From assembly GCA_017390245.1 (NCBI GenBank), contig JAFPCE010000218.1:1-10836 (forward strand): a stretch of 10,836 nucleotides of DNA, read 5' to 3'. Both the position numbers and the translations under genes were made by a program. This stretch comes from Selenomonadaceae bacterium (GTDB lineage: Bacteria; Bacillota; Negativicutes; Selenomonadales; Selenomonadaceae). Shown piece after piece: positions 1 to 7,832 of the stretch (the stretch's first letter is position 1; the number at the start of each line of letters is the position of its first letter). Under the pieces are notes generated by a model. It saw only the letters and a program-made list of their open reading frames with translations. It did no database searches and had not been told where the DNA came from.

Positions 1-1295
1 ATGATTATCTCAGATTTGTTATGGGTTTTATGAGTTGCTTTAAAGAAGTTCCCCAGGATTGGGATATCCCCTAAGAATGGTATTTTGCTGACGGAGTCGG
101 AGTCTTCGCTGCTGATGAGGCCGCCGATGACCATGGTCTGGCCGTCCTTCAGCCGCACCATGGTATCTGCAGAACGCTTCTGGAAGGAATAGGCCTTTAA
201 ATCCTCCACATAGGAAGGAGCGCTGACCTCTGTGTGTATCTGGGAGGTGATATACCCATCAGCATTGACCATGGAACGGCACTTCAGGATAATGCCCACC
301 GGCCTGTAATCAATGGAGGTAGTTGTGGTGGAGTTGGTGACAGACACTGATGGCACTGGCACCTCACCGCCAATATTAATCAATGCTTCCCTGCCCTGGA
401 GAGTAATGATGTTTGGCCGTGATAAAATCTTAGCATTGCCCTTGTTCAGCATAGCTTCTAATTTAGCAGAAAACTGCATTTCAAAGGGATGTCCCTCTGG
501 TCCTCTGCCAAAGGAGATGATGCCTCCTGGCACGCCAGTATCCTTGAAATTCTGCCGCACATTATCTTCTCCGGAATATGGATACTGGGGAAAGGTGCTC
601 CAGTCCCAGCTCAGCCCCAGCTTGCTGGTAGCCTGCTTGTCTATGGATATCACCTTAGCCTCAATGGATATCTGCTTTGGCTTCACATCGATGGTTTGCA
701 CCAGATTCCTTACAGCTTCTATCTGAGTCCCAGTACCATATACCAATAGTGAGCTGGATCCAATATCTGCCAGCACTCTGACATTGTTATTATTTTTCAC
801 TGTGCTGCTATCTGCGGTCTTACTGGTATCATCTTTTTTCCTGCTTTTACCTGTCTTGCTGTCGCTAACAGTTTTAGTATCTTTCTTGCTGCTTCTACTG
901 ACAACAGTATCCTGCTGATTTAAGAAAAGCTCTGCTGCCTGCCTTACGTCCTCCAAATCTGCATATTGCACAGGAATGGCCTGCACCTGGGCAAAGCCTG
1001 CCTCCAGCACTCCTTCCTTTGCCACCACCAGTGTTTTCCCCTGCCGGTGTATGCCCAGCCCCCGTGCTCTGGCAATATTGGCAATAATCTCCTCTGGCTC
1101 CATATCTTCCACTTTAATAGATACCTTGCCAGTGACAGATTCATCTACAATGATGTTGACCTGGGCCATCTGTGCCACAGAATTAAGTATTTCCCGCGCA
1201 TCTGCATCCTGCACATTTAAGGACATAGCCTGTGCCTGCAGTGGCATTAAGCCCGCCCAGAGCATTGCTAAAACTAACATCAAAATTTTTCTCAT
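1..1295 (-). CDS. Secretin, type IV pilus/type II secretion outer-membrane channel (C-terminus cut by window start)
   Basis: Outer-membrane secretin, the multimeric channel through which pili or secreted proteins leave a diderm cell. The reading frame is open from ATG at 1295 to the window edge (431 codons, no stop). Residues 1-23 form a signal peptide: basic MRK, a Leu/Met-rich core, and cleavage near AQA. Residues about 27-95 match the short secretin/TonB N-terminal domain (ILNSVAQMAQVNIIVDESV). A linker rich in Ser, Lys, Asp and Thr covers about 130-170. A small N3-like domain (about 172-203) precedes the secretin barrel (about 208 onward). The barrel carries LSRPNIITLQGREALINIGG at 291-310, VRLKDGQTMVIGGLI and the signature IPFLGDIPILGNFFK. 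The sequence ends at KSEII, so only about 25 residues should be missing. No AMIN domain is present, unlike classical PilQ, so the precise system (PilQ or GspD) is open. AAAGGGG lies 7 bases before the ATG. It follows the PilP-like gene by 103 bases. Confidence 0.93.
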   Translation of the reverse strand, partial: MRKILMLVLAMLWAGLMPLQAQAMSLNVQDADAREILNSVAQMAQVNIIVDESVTGKVSIKVEDMEPEEIIANIARARGLGIHRQGKTLVVAKEGVLEAGFAQVQAIPVQYADLEDVRQAAELFLNQQDTVVSRSSKKDTKTVSDSKTGKSRKKDDTSKTADSSTVKNNNNVRVLADIGSSSLLVYGTGTQIEAVRNLVQTIDVKPKQISIEAKVISIDKQATSKLGLSWDWSTFPQYPYSGEDNVRQNFKDTGVPGGIISFGRGPEGHPFEMQFSAKLEAMLNKGNAKILSRPNIITLQGREALINIGGEVPVPSVSVTNSTTTTSIDYRPVGIILKCRSMVNADGYITSQIHTEVSAPSYVEDLKAYSFQKRSADTMVRLKDGQTMVIGGLISSEDSDSVSKIPFLGDIPILGNFFKATHKTHNKSEII

Positions 1296-1398
1296 GCTGC
1301 TACCCCTTTGCCTCACACAATATTTCCTTAATAGCTTCCAAACCATAAAAACTTAGATGTTGCTATGACTAGTATCATCTTTGCCTTCAAAGCTTCTC
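1296..1398 (-). other. Spacer between PilP-like gene and secretin
   Basis: This 103-base gap contains the secretin ribosome binding site (AAAGGGG at 1303-1309). I see no convincing terminator or promoter, so the two genes are probably co-transcribed. A 16-codon ATG-to-stop frame is present but has no good ribosome binding site and no recognisable product. Confidence 0.5.
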
Positions 1399-2106
1399 TT
1401 AAATTGTCTGTCCAATATCCAGCCAGTGATTCTGTTCCTGATAAATCAGGCTTATGCCCTTTTCCCCTATGTTCTGTAATGATATTCCCTCTTTGCTATC
1501 CCCAGTTCCCAGCAGGCAGCTTTTTTCCCCAATCTGCACTAAAGCCATTTGCCTGCCTTCGTTATAAATTATGCCCTTGCAGCATATTGACTGCTTTTTC
1601 ACTGGCGCTGTTTTAACTGTACTGACAGCAGGTGGCTGTACTGGCTTTTCTTCATCTGCTGTCACAGTCCCAGGTCTTAGCTTTTCCTGGCCCTTGATAT
1701 AACCATTCCTGCCCTTGAGATTAGCCCGTGGCCCGTTTTTATCTATAGTACGCACCAGGCCTGCTTCCTTTCTGGTGGGATGGGCCATATCAAATGGGTC
1801 TCTATCTTCTGATGCCTTATCTGCATACGTCTCTGTTTCTGTATTTCTTCTGCCAGCCTTAGCATCAGCATCGCCCTTTTTCTGCCCTGCTGCATACTCT
1901 CTGCTGTCAGCTGTTAAGTCTCCTCCTGCCACCTTAGGCTCACTTTTTCCTGGCATGAAAAGAAAACAAAAAAGCACCACAGCAAGCAGGGCAACAGAAA
2001 ATACTATTGCTCTTACCCGCCATGATGCCTTAAAACTTTCCCAGCCAGCCTTTGCAGCCTGCTGCAGCTTCTGCTTCATGTCATTCATGTCCACCATAGC
2101 CATCAT
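1399..2106 (-). CDS. PilP/GspC-like inner-membrane protein, secretin partner
   Basis: Predicted bitopic protein of 235 residues that would link an inner-membrane assembly platform to the secretin. There is a short cytoplasmic N-terminus (about 1-32), one membrane segment at about 33-51 (AIVFSVALLAVVLFCFLFM), then a long polar periplasmic linker containing the RDPF motif typical of PilP-type proteins. The C-terminal compact domain (about 176-232) follows the homology-region pattern of PilP/GspC: GIIYN, ALVQIG, LLGTGD, ISLQNIG, ISLIYQ. Two adjacent cysteines (175-176) and one at 197 lie in this domain. Start choice: the frame also has GTG at 2115, but AAGGGA at 2117-2122 is only one base from it and 10 bases from ATG 2106, so I prefer the ATG. 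Further in-frame ATGs follow immediately. The secretin lies downstream; PilM, PilN and PilO are absent upstream. Sequence identity to known PilP is probably low, so the assignment rests on architecture and position. Confidence 0.72.
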   Translation of the reverse strand: MMAMVDMNDMKQKLQQAAKAGWESFKASWRVRAIVFSVALLAVVLFCFLFMPGKSEPKVAGGDLTADSREYAAGQKKGDADAKAGRRNTETETYADKASEDRDPFDMAHPTRKEAGLVRTIDKNGPRANLKGRNGYIKGQEKLRPGTVTADEEKPVQPPAVSTVKTAPVKKQSICCKGIIYNEGRQMALVQIGEKSCLLGTGDSKEGISLQNIGEKGISLIYQEQNHWLDIGQTI

Positions 2107-2206
2107 GTCTTGCACATCCCTTCACGTAAAATCTCTGGAAATTAACTATCTCACATTCCAGCTTTTACCTGCCGCAGACATGCAGCTATGACATATTCAA
2201 TTGTCC

Positions 2207-2218
2207 GGAGCAGGCTCC
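2207..2218 (-). promoter_or_regulatory. Small hairpin in the predicted 5' leader of the PilP-like gene
   Basis: GGAGC, two bases, then GCTCC form a GC-rich inverted repeat about 17 bases downstream of the candidate -10 box. The two-base gap means an actual loop of at least four bases and a four-pair stem. It is not followed by a T-run on either strand, so it is not a normal terminator. It could be an operator half-site pair or a leader hairpin. Confidence 0.3.
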
Positions 2219-2234
2219 TCTATATTCTAAGTAT

Positions 2235-2264
2235 ATTCTATAGCTTTTTCCCGCTTACGTTCAA
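2235..2264 (-). promoter_or_regulatory. Candidate sigma-A promoter for the PilP-like/secretin genes
   Basis: On the minus strand TTGAAC (2259-2264) and TAGAAT (2235-2240) are separated by 18 bases, in an AT-rich stretch about 130 bases upstream of the PilP-like start. The -10 box matches consensus at 5 of 6 positions and the -35 box at 4 of 6. This is a pattern match only. Confidence 0.4.
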
Positions 2265-2322
2265 CTGAATTTACTATAGATTATTTTGAATTTACCTGTT
2301 TCTCCTTAGTATATTAGTTTCT

Positions 2323-2334
2323 GCACAAATGTGC
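2323..2334. repeat. Short inverted repeat just downstream of the first-listed SPINDLY gene
   Basis: GCACA, two bases, then TGTGC lies 11 bases after the stop codon of the 2346-4157 gene. No T-tract follows, so it is a poor intrinsic terminator. The rest of 2116-2345 is AT-rich and non-coding, and holds the promoter and hairpin listed separately. Confidence 0.3.
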
Positions 2335-2345
2335 TAAACAAATGC

Positions 2346-4157
2346 TCATTTTATATATTCTGCCCATATTTTCTGGTACTTATTTTCCAGCTCTGCCATA
2401 TAGGCTTTGCCATTCATCAGCTGGGACTGCAGCAGCTGCCCCGGCAGTTCGTGATGCAGCTTATTTAACAGCTGGCCATTTTTAGCTAACTGCTGTGCCT
2501 TCATGATGTAATGTCTCTGATTATCTGCCACCAGCTCAGGCAGTCCTGCTGCTGTCAGCAAAGTTACCCCATACCGGGAGCCATGGCTATTACCTGCTAA
2601 GGCAATAACCGGCACTCCCATAAAGAGGGCATCGCAGGTGGTAAGTCCGCCATTATATGGTGCTGTATCCAGGGCAATATCTATATCCTCATACTGCCTG
2701 AGATAATCCTGGCTATATGGCCGCAGCTCCAGCTGCTGCCTTTTTCCTCCCAGTCTTGCCCACCGCTGGTATATAAATTCCCTGCCAGAATCAATGCTGC
2801 AGGTTTTATTTTTCAGCACCAGCCGGCTGCCTGGCAAATTGTCTAATATATTCCGCCAGATAAGCAGCATCTGCTCTGTTACCTTATCATAGTTATTAAA
2901 GCAGCCAAAGGTAATATAACCATTTTTCATAGCTGGCGCATCCCTGCCAGCAGCCTTTATCTGGCGCATCAGGCCAGGGCTGTAGCATAAATGGCAATCT
3001 GGCAGCTTCAGCAGCTTTTCCGTAAAGCCCGTAGGACCATGACTATCTGGCTGGCAATATTTATCTGTCAGGAAGTAATCCACTGCCTCCATGCCAGTAG
3101 TGTTGATATAGCCAATGCCTGAAACCTGCACTGGGGCTGGCTTGTAAGCCAGTACTGGCAGGCAGTTATTCTGGCTGTGTCCAGATAAATCCACCAGGAT
3201 ATCTATCCTGTCCTGATAAATCTGCGTGGCAATTTCCTTCGCTGACTTACCCTGCAGATTATGCCATTTATCTGCCATAGCTTTAAATCGCTGAGTTACA
3301 TGATCTGTTTCCCCATTGCTGTAGCCATAAATAGTAAATTTCTGCCGGTCTGCCAGCTTTAACAGCGGTGTGAAAAAATATGCTGCCGCATGTACCCGGA
3401 AATCTGGGGAAAGATAACCTATGCGGAGAGAATGAGGCTGGCGGCGTTTTTCCCTGTCATGGTGAAACTGCTCTGTCTTTGGCAGAAGCTTTACATATTT
3501 TTCATGGTTCTGCCGTGCTTCTTCTGGTGCAATTACCCGGTAATTGCTGAGAAACAGTGCTTTGCTGTAAAACATAGCCTTGGCCTCTGGTTCTGCTGCC
3601 ATTTTACTTAGTTCCATAGTCAGGGCTTCAGCGATTCGGACTTCTCCTGCCAGCACGCAGCTATCTGCATAAAAGCTGTAGCCCCGGATAGCCACAGCCT
3701 GCATTACTGCCTTTGCCTGCAGGCGTCTGTCTGCCCTGTAGGCATCCACCAGCTGCTGATAATATGGCAGAGCCTTATCCAGCTCATACTGCACCCCATG
3801 ATACAGGGCCTTAGCTAAAAGCTCTCTTAAACATACCTGCTGGGCTGGCTGGAATAAATGGCGGTTAAATCTGGCTCTTAGCTGCTGTTCCTGCTGGGAA
3901 ACATGATTTTCCTGCTCCCGCTCCATTTCATAGATTTTATCTATATATGCTTTTGCTTCTGGCAGCTCCCCCAGATAAATGGAGGCTTCTGCTAAAAGTG
4001 CCAAAGCTTCTTTTTTCGCTATTTTTTTCTGGGCTTGGTCACTATATGCTTCTGCTTCCTCCAGCAGCTGACGGCCACAAGCCCTCATGCTGGCCATATC
4101 CCCCCGCTGCCAGCAGCTTTCTGCCGATGCCAGCCAGCTATCTATAATATCCTCCAT
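2346..4157 (-). CDS. SPINDLY/OGT-type O-linked glycosyltransferase (GT41), copy 1
   Basis: Predicted cytoplasmic enzyme of 603 residues that transfers a sugar from a nucleotide sugar to Ser/Thr of protein substrates. The N-terminal half (about 1-230) is helical with degenerate TPR-like pairs (ALALLAEASIYLGELPEAKAYIDKI). The GT41 catalytic region runs from about 244 to the end. It shows SLRIGYLSPDFRVH (243-256), DILVDLSGHSQNN (319-331), YKPAPVQVSGIGY (338-350), FGCFNNYDKV (417-426) and DIALDTAPYNGGLTTCD (493-509), followed by MGVPVIALAG. By motif context, Lys425 corresponds to the nucleotide-contacting lysine of eukaryotic OGT, and the GGLTTCD loop to the UDP-phosphate binding loop. ATG at 4157 has AGGTGG 7 bases upstream. 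It is a close paralogue of the 6063-7826 gene. The donor (GlcNAc or another sugar) and the acceptor cannot be told from sequence. Confidence 0.93.
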   Translation of the reverse strand: MEDIIDSWLASAESCWQRGDMASMRACGRQLLEEAEAYSDQAQKKIAKKEALALLAEASIYLGELPEAKAYIDKIYEMEREQENHVSQQEQQLRARFNRHLFQPAQQVCLRELLAKALYHGVQYELDKALPYYQQLVDAYRADRRLQAKAVMQAVAIRGYSFYADSCVLAGEVRIAEALTMELSKMAAEPEAKAMFYSKALFLSNYRVIAPEEARQNHEKYVKLLPKTEQFHHDREKRRQPHSLRIGYLSPDFRVHAAAYFFTPLLKLADRQKFTIYGYSNGETDHVTQRFKAMADKWHNLQGKSAKEIATQIYQDRIDILVDLSGHSQNNCLPVLAYKPAPVQVSGIGYINTTGMEAVDYFLTDKYCQPDSHGPTGFTEKLLKLPDCHLCYSPGLMRQIKAAGRDAPAMKNGYITFGCFNNYDKVTEQMLLIWRNILDNLPGSRLVLKNKTCSIDSGREFIYQRWARLGGKRQQLELRPYSQDYLRQYEDIDIALDTAPYNGGLTTCDALFMGVPVIALAGNSHGSRYGVTLLTAAGLPELVADNQRHYIMKAQQLAKNGQLLNKLHHELPGQLLQSQLMNGKAYMAELENKYQKIWAEYIK

Positions 4158-4249
4158 TATCTCACCACCTTGATATGTTTAAGACTTTTCTGCCATAAAT
4201 GATTACATAGTAACTTTTCCGGAAGTGTCCCTTGGCAAATTAAAATCGC

Positions 4250-4270
4250 AATTGCCATTTAGGTGCAATT
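4250..4270 (-). promoter_or_regulatory. Hairpin between the fusion glycosyltransferase and SPINDLY copy 1
   Basis: AATTGC and GCAATT form a perfect 6-base inverted repeat around a 9-base loop, 4 bases after the stop codon of the upstream gene. On the minus strand it is followed by GCGATTTTAATTT, a broken T-run. It may be a weak or partial terminator or a processing site that lowers expression of copy 1 relative to the two genes before it. The remaining part of the 117-base gap shows only the ribosome binding site of copy 1 (4165-4170). Confidence 0.35.
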
Positions 4271-4274
4271 ATAT

Positions 4275-6050
4275 TTAAATTTCCGGATGCAGCTCATTGC
4301 CATATTCCTGTAAAAAGATTCTCTGATATTCACTATAGCTCTGGTCCAGTGGCTTCTCCTTTGGCATGTGAATAGCCCAGAACCTCTGCTGCTTCGGTAC
4401 TACCACCTTGTAACCCAGCCGTTGCAGCTCCTTGCATTTGCTGATTTCATAGAAATGCCAGCCAGTAAATAAATCCTCCCGCCATGGACAGTCCACCTGA
4501 GTAGCCATAATCAGACCATCCACAGCTTCTGCCTCTATGTAAGCCTCTTCTGTCTCCATACAGGAGCTAAGTACCGTGCTTTCTGCTTCGCAGGCGTGGA
4601 GTACCTTGCCATAGGTACGCATGCCATCCCACCAAATACCAGAAGCAGGCAGACATCTGGCACCTATGACACCAATGCCGCCGATTGTTTTCTCCTGGAA
4701 AAGCCGCAGGATTTCATAAATAAAATATTTATTTACTATCAGCACATCCTGATGGAGATACACCTTGTATTTAGCATCAGTCATGCTCATAGCCTGGTTA
4801 TAGCCGTTACACATGGAAGCAGCATTTTCTATGGCAATGATTTCTGCCTGCATATCCTCTGGCAACAGCAAGTGCTTTATATACAGCACAGCCTCTGCGT
4901 ATTGCTGCTGGTTATTGACGCAGGTAATAAAAGCTATTTTTCTATCACTAGCAGCATTTTTGCCCAGTGCCTCTGCCACAGTGGCGCTGCAGCTTTGTAC
5001 TGCCTCCGCTGGATATTTATAGGCCTCTGGAGGATTCCCCTGGCACCATTTAGCAATGGCTACAGCCTCATTTTCCTCCACTTCACCGTTAGCTAGAAGC
5101 TCCCTGCCTTCTTCAATAGTGTAAATTTTCTGCAGCTCTGCTAAAAGTTCCTGCCAAAACTTTTCCTGCACTAAATTTTCTGACGATACAGTACCAACTT
5201 CCACGGCCTGACAAAAATGCCAAAGAAAATCATTAATATGGCAGATAGTTTCCTTGATAAAGCCTGCCACGTAGGCTGGAAACATCTGATTTTCCTGATA
5301 AAGCTGCCAGAACCTGGCCAGGCTTTCCTGCGTGTCAATGCCATATTCCAGCCGCCGCAAATATGTTACCAGATTTCTCCGAATTTCCGGTGTGTAGAGT
5401 CTTTTCAGTTCCCCTATAGACGGCATGGATTTCATGGCCTGCATCAGCCACATTTCCGTCTCTAGATCATCATTGTCATCATTAAATCCCAATGCCTGTA
5501 TTTTCTGTGCCAGTTCCTGCGGTACAGGCCTGCCCTTTCTTTTGGCATAGGAAACATCCTTATAAAAAGATGCACATAAAAGCTTTTCCATTTCCGATGC
5601 TGCAAAAACATGGCTGCACACATGGTAAAAATGGCCTTGGAGCAAATCCACCATAACCTGCCAGTACCGCACATTAATAAAGCTGGTAATTAAGGAGCCT
5701 GTATCCTTTAAGTAAAGCCCTAAGCCCGTAAGAATATCCTGTGGATTGCCTGCCTGAGCTAAAAGATTTTCACCTAAAATAATATCAAAATATTTCTGTG
5801 CAAAGGTCAATCTTTCCTGTAGGTAATTCAGCTCTGTCCACTGTACATCCACCTTTGCGTAACTATCCAATGGCACATCCTGCAAATCACTAACCACACA
5901 ATGGATTTCTGCCTGAGGCAACAGCTCCCGCACATAGGTCAGGTACTCTGGGCTTTCTACCAGCAGTACCCGGCACCTTTCCTGGCTGGGAATAATAAAT
6001 TGCAGCAAGCTGTCTTCTTTATTTAACTTCTGGGCATTGGTAACATCCAT
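4275..6050 (-). CDS. Fusion of degenerate methyltransferase-like domain and family 2 type glycosyltransferase
   Basis: Predicted cytoplasmic protein of 591 residues. Residues about 25-170 follow the second half of a class I methyltransferase: FDIILGENLLAQAGNPQDIL (88-107), LGLYLKDTGSLITSFINVRYW (110-130), then VDLLQGHF and a variable tail. The glycine-rich SAM loop is replaced by RVLLVESPEY (27-36), so methyl transfer is doubtful. About 195-365 is a helical region I do not recognise. Residues about 369-591 match the glycosyltransferase-like family with a conserved HQD (PF13712 type): KIAFITCVNN (371-380), IAIENAASMCNGYNQAM, AKYKVYLHQDVLIVNKYFI (426-444), EAVDGLIMAT (508-517) and WREDLFTGWHFYEISKC (523-539). 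HQD at 433-435 probably takes the DxD metal/nucleotide role. It starts 12 bases after the stop of the upstream GT41 gene, and AGGGGG at 6056-6061 fills that gap, indicating co-transcription. Confidence 0.85.
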   Translation of the reverse strand: MDVTNAQKLNKEDSLLQFIIPSQERCRVLLVESPEYLTYVRELLPQAEIHCVVSDLQDVPLDSYAKVDVQWTELNYLQERLTFAQKYFDIILGENLLAQAGNPQDILTGLGLYLKDTGSLITSFINVRYWQVMVDLLQGHFYHVCSHVFAASEMEKLLCASFYKDVSYAKRKGRPVPQELAQKIQALGFNDDNDDLETEMWLMQAMKSMPSIGELKRLYTPEIRRNLVTYLRRLEYGIDTQESLARFWQLYQENQMFPAYVAGFIKETICHINDFLWHFCQAVEVGTVSSENLVQEKFWQELLAELQKIYTIEEGRELLANGEVEENEAVAIAKWCQGNPPEAYKYPAEAVQSCSATVAEALGKNAASDRKIAFITCVNNQQQYAEAVLYIKHLLLPEDMQAEIIAIENAASMCNGYNQAMSMTDAKYKVYLHQDVLIVNKYFIYEILRLFQEKTIGGIGVIGARCLPASGIWWDGMRTYGKVLHACEAESTVLSSCMETEEAYIEAEAVDGLIMATQVDCPWREDLFTGWHFYEISKCKELQRLGYKVVVPKQQRFWAIHMPKEKPLDQSYSEYQRIFLQEYGNELHPEI

Positions 6051-6062
6051 AATATCCCCCTG

Positions 6063-7826
6063 TTAATGCTGCTGCAGCCATTTCTGCCAGATTTCCTTGT
6101 AGCCCTGCTCCAGCTCTGTCATATACAGCTTCTGATCCATTACTGGTGACTGCTGCATCATATTTCTAAGGCCCAGATGCAGGGCATTAAGCAGCTCATA
6201 ATCACTGGCAAACAGCACTGCCTTAGCCACATAATCCTCTGCGGTAAAAGCACAGCAGTCCTGGAGTCCAATATTTGCCAGCAGGCTGACGCCGAAATTG
6301 CCTCCGTGGCTGCCATCACCATAGGTAATCACCGGCACCCCCATGTACAGGGCATCGCAGGTAGTACCGCCTCCAGGATATGGGAAGGTATCCAGGGCAA
6401 TGTCCATTTCATAGTACTCTGTAAGATAATCTCCGCTAAAGCCCCGCAGCTGGAAACTTTCCTCAGACAATCCCATAATATTTTTGATTTTTTCTGTAAA
6501 CAAGGCTCGCCCAGCCTCATCATAAAAGAGACTGCCCTTTAATATAAGCCTGGAATCAGGTACCTGCCGCATAATTTCACCCCAAACTGCCAGCACAGTA
6601 TCATTAACCTTAGTTAAGTTATTGAAGCTGCCAAAGGTTATATAACCATTTTCCAGGCAGGGAGCTGGCTGTGGCTGTGGCTTTTCCTTCACTGGCACAT
6701 AGCAGAAATGAGAATGTGGCAGTACTAGCAAATCCTCCACAAAATATTTAGCTGTATTGTCATTCACCAGATAAGTGTCTGTCAGAAAATAGTCCACTGC
6801 CTTCAGACCTGTGGTAGCAAAGTAACCAATGCCGCAAACCTGCACTGGAGCTGGCTTATAGGCTAATACAGGCAGGCAGTTATTTTCACTGTGGCCGCCA
6901 AAATCCACCAGAATATCAATTTCGTTATTGTAAATTACCTGTGCTGCTGCCTGAGGTGCCATGCCATGAATATTACACCAGAAATCAGTATGCTCCTGGA
7001 TATACTGGCTGTATTGATCCTCTCTGCCGTTGCTGAAGCAATATACCTCAAATTCATCCCGGTTATATTTAGTCAGCATAGCCCAGATAAACAGCAATAC
7101 CACATGGAGACGGAAATCCGAGGAAATATAGCCTATGCGAAGCTTCTCATGGCCATGCCTGTCCTTGCTGTGGTTAAAGGGCTTAATATCCGCAAACAAA
7201 GCATCAAAGCCAATATGCCGCTGGAAATATTCCTGTGGTGATAAAAAAGAATAATGGCTGTCAAAAAGGTAATTGCTGTATTCTACCCTTTTTGCCGGCA
7301 AATATTCCACAACCTCACTAGCCAGCCGGCAGCACTGGGCAGCCGCCTCCGGCAGACAGTAAAATTTATAAATATGCCCCAGCAGGTTCAAAACCAGTTC
7401 CTGGGTGAAATCATCGCATTTACGCAAGATGCTGTTCTGGGGAATATTTATGCCATTGCCATCAGGTGTGGCAGAAACCTGGAAATCGCTCTCCAGCTTT
7501 TGCCATGTTTCCAGCTTCCTGTCTGCCAGCCACAAAAGCCGGGCCTGCAGCAGAGCGCTGTAGGACAGATGCTGCCAGGGAGCAAGCTCAGCTATAGCCT
7601 GGGAGATTTTGTCTTTCAAATGACATTCTATGACGATGGCCGCAAAAACCTGAGCCATGTACCGTAAAGTGTCTTTTTCTAGAGCTGGCTGGGAATCCAG
7701 CTCTGCAGATTCCTGAGTGAGTTCGCTGTGTAGTTCCTGGTACAGGTTATAGGCTGCGTCATAGTTTCGCTGAGACATTAACTCATCTAATTTTTCTCGT
7801 TTATTTTTTAGAATTTTTGAATTCAT
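6063..7826 (-). CDS. SPINDLY/OGT-type O-linked glycosyltransferase (GT41), copy 2
   Basis: Predicted cytoplasmic protein O-glycosyltransferase of 587 residues. The N-terminal half (about 1-215) is helical and TPR-like and begins with a Lys-rich stretch. The GT41 catalytic part has LRIGYISSDFRLH (229-241), DILVDFGGHSENN (304-316), LAYKPAPVQVCGIGY (321-335), FGSFNNLTKV (398-407, Lys406 in the nucleotide-contact position) and DIALDTFPYPGGGTTCD (475-491), followed by MGVPVITYGD. Start: an in-frame GTG at 7835 also exists, but it overlaps the ribosome binding site AGGTG (7833-7837), which sits 6 bases before ATG 7826. The ATG is therefore the better start. It shares the run NNCLPVLAYKPAPVQV with copy 1, while the N-terminal halves differ clearly, so the two may recognise different acceptors. 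It is the first gene of the tight cassette, preceded by the repeat-rich intergenic element. Donor and acceptor are unknown. Confidence 0.93.
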   Translation of the reverse strand: MNSKILKNKREKLDELMSQRNYDAAYNLYQELHSELTQESAELDSQPALEKDTLRYMAQVFAAIVIECHLKDKISQAIAELAPWQHLSYSALLQARLLWLADRKLETWQKLESDFQVSATPDGNGINIPQNSILRKCDDFTQELVLNLLGHIYKFYCLPEAAAQCCRLASEVVEYLPAKRVEYSNYLFDSHYSFLSPQEYFQRHIGFDALFADIKPFNHSKDRHGHEKLRIGYISSDFRLHVVLLFIWAMLTKYNRDEFEVYCFSNGREDQYSQYIQEHTDFWCNIHGMAPQAAAQVIYNNEIDILVDFGGHSENNCLPVLAYKPAPVQVCGIGYFATTGLKAVDYFLTDTYLVNDNTAKYFVEDLLVLPHSHFCYVPVKEKPQPQPAPCLENGYITFGSFNNLTKVNDTVLAVWGEIMRQVPDSRLILKGSLFYDEAGRALFTEKIKNIMGLSEESFQLRGFSGDYLTEYYEMDIALDTFPYPGGGTTCDALYMGVPVITYGDGSHGGNFGVSLLANIGLQDCCAFTAEDYVAKAVLFASDYELLNALHLGLRNMMQQSPVMDQKLYMTELEQGYKEIWQKWLQQH

Positions 7827-7832
7827 GGTTAT

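Noticed and set aside
313..749. Two overlapping plus-strand frames opposite the secretin
   Set aside because: They lie antisense to a clear secretin coding sequence and show no recognisable domain.
2107..2115. GTG at 2115 as start of the PilP-like gene
   Set aside because: The AAGGGA ribosome binding site is only one base from it, too close for initiation; ATG 2106 has workable spacing.
1715..2191. Plus-strand frame of 158 codons opposite the PilP-like gene
   Set aside because: It is antisense to the PilP-like gene, whose membrane segment and C-terminal domain pattern make it the credible reading.
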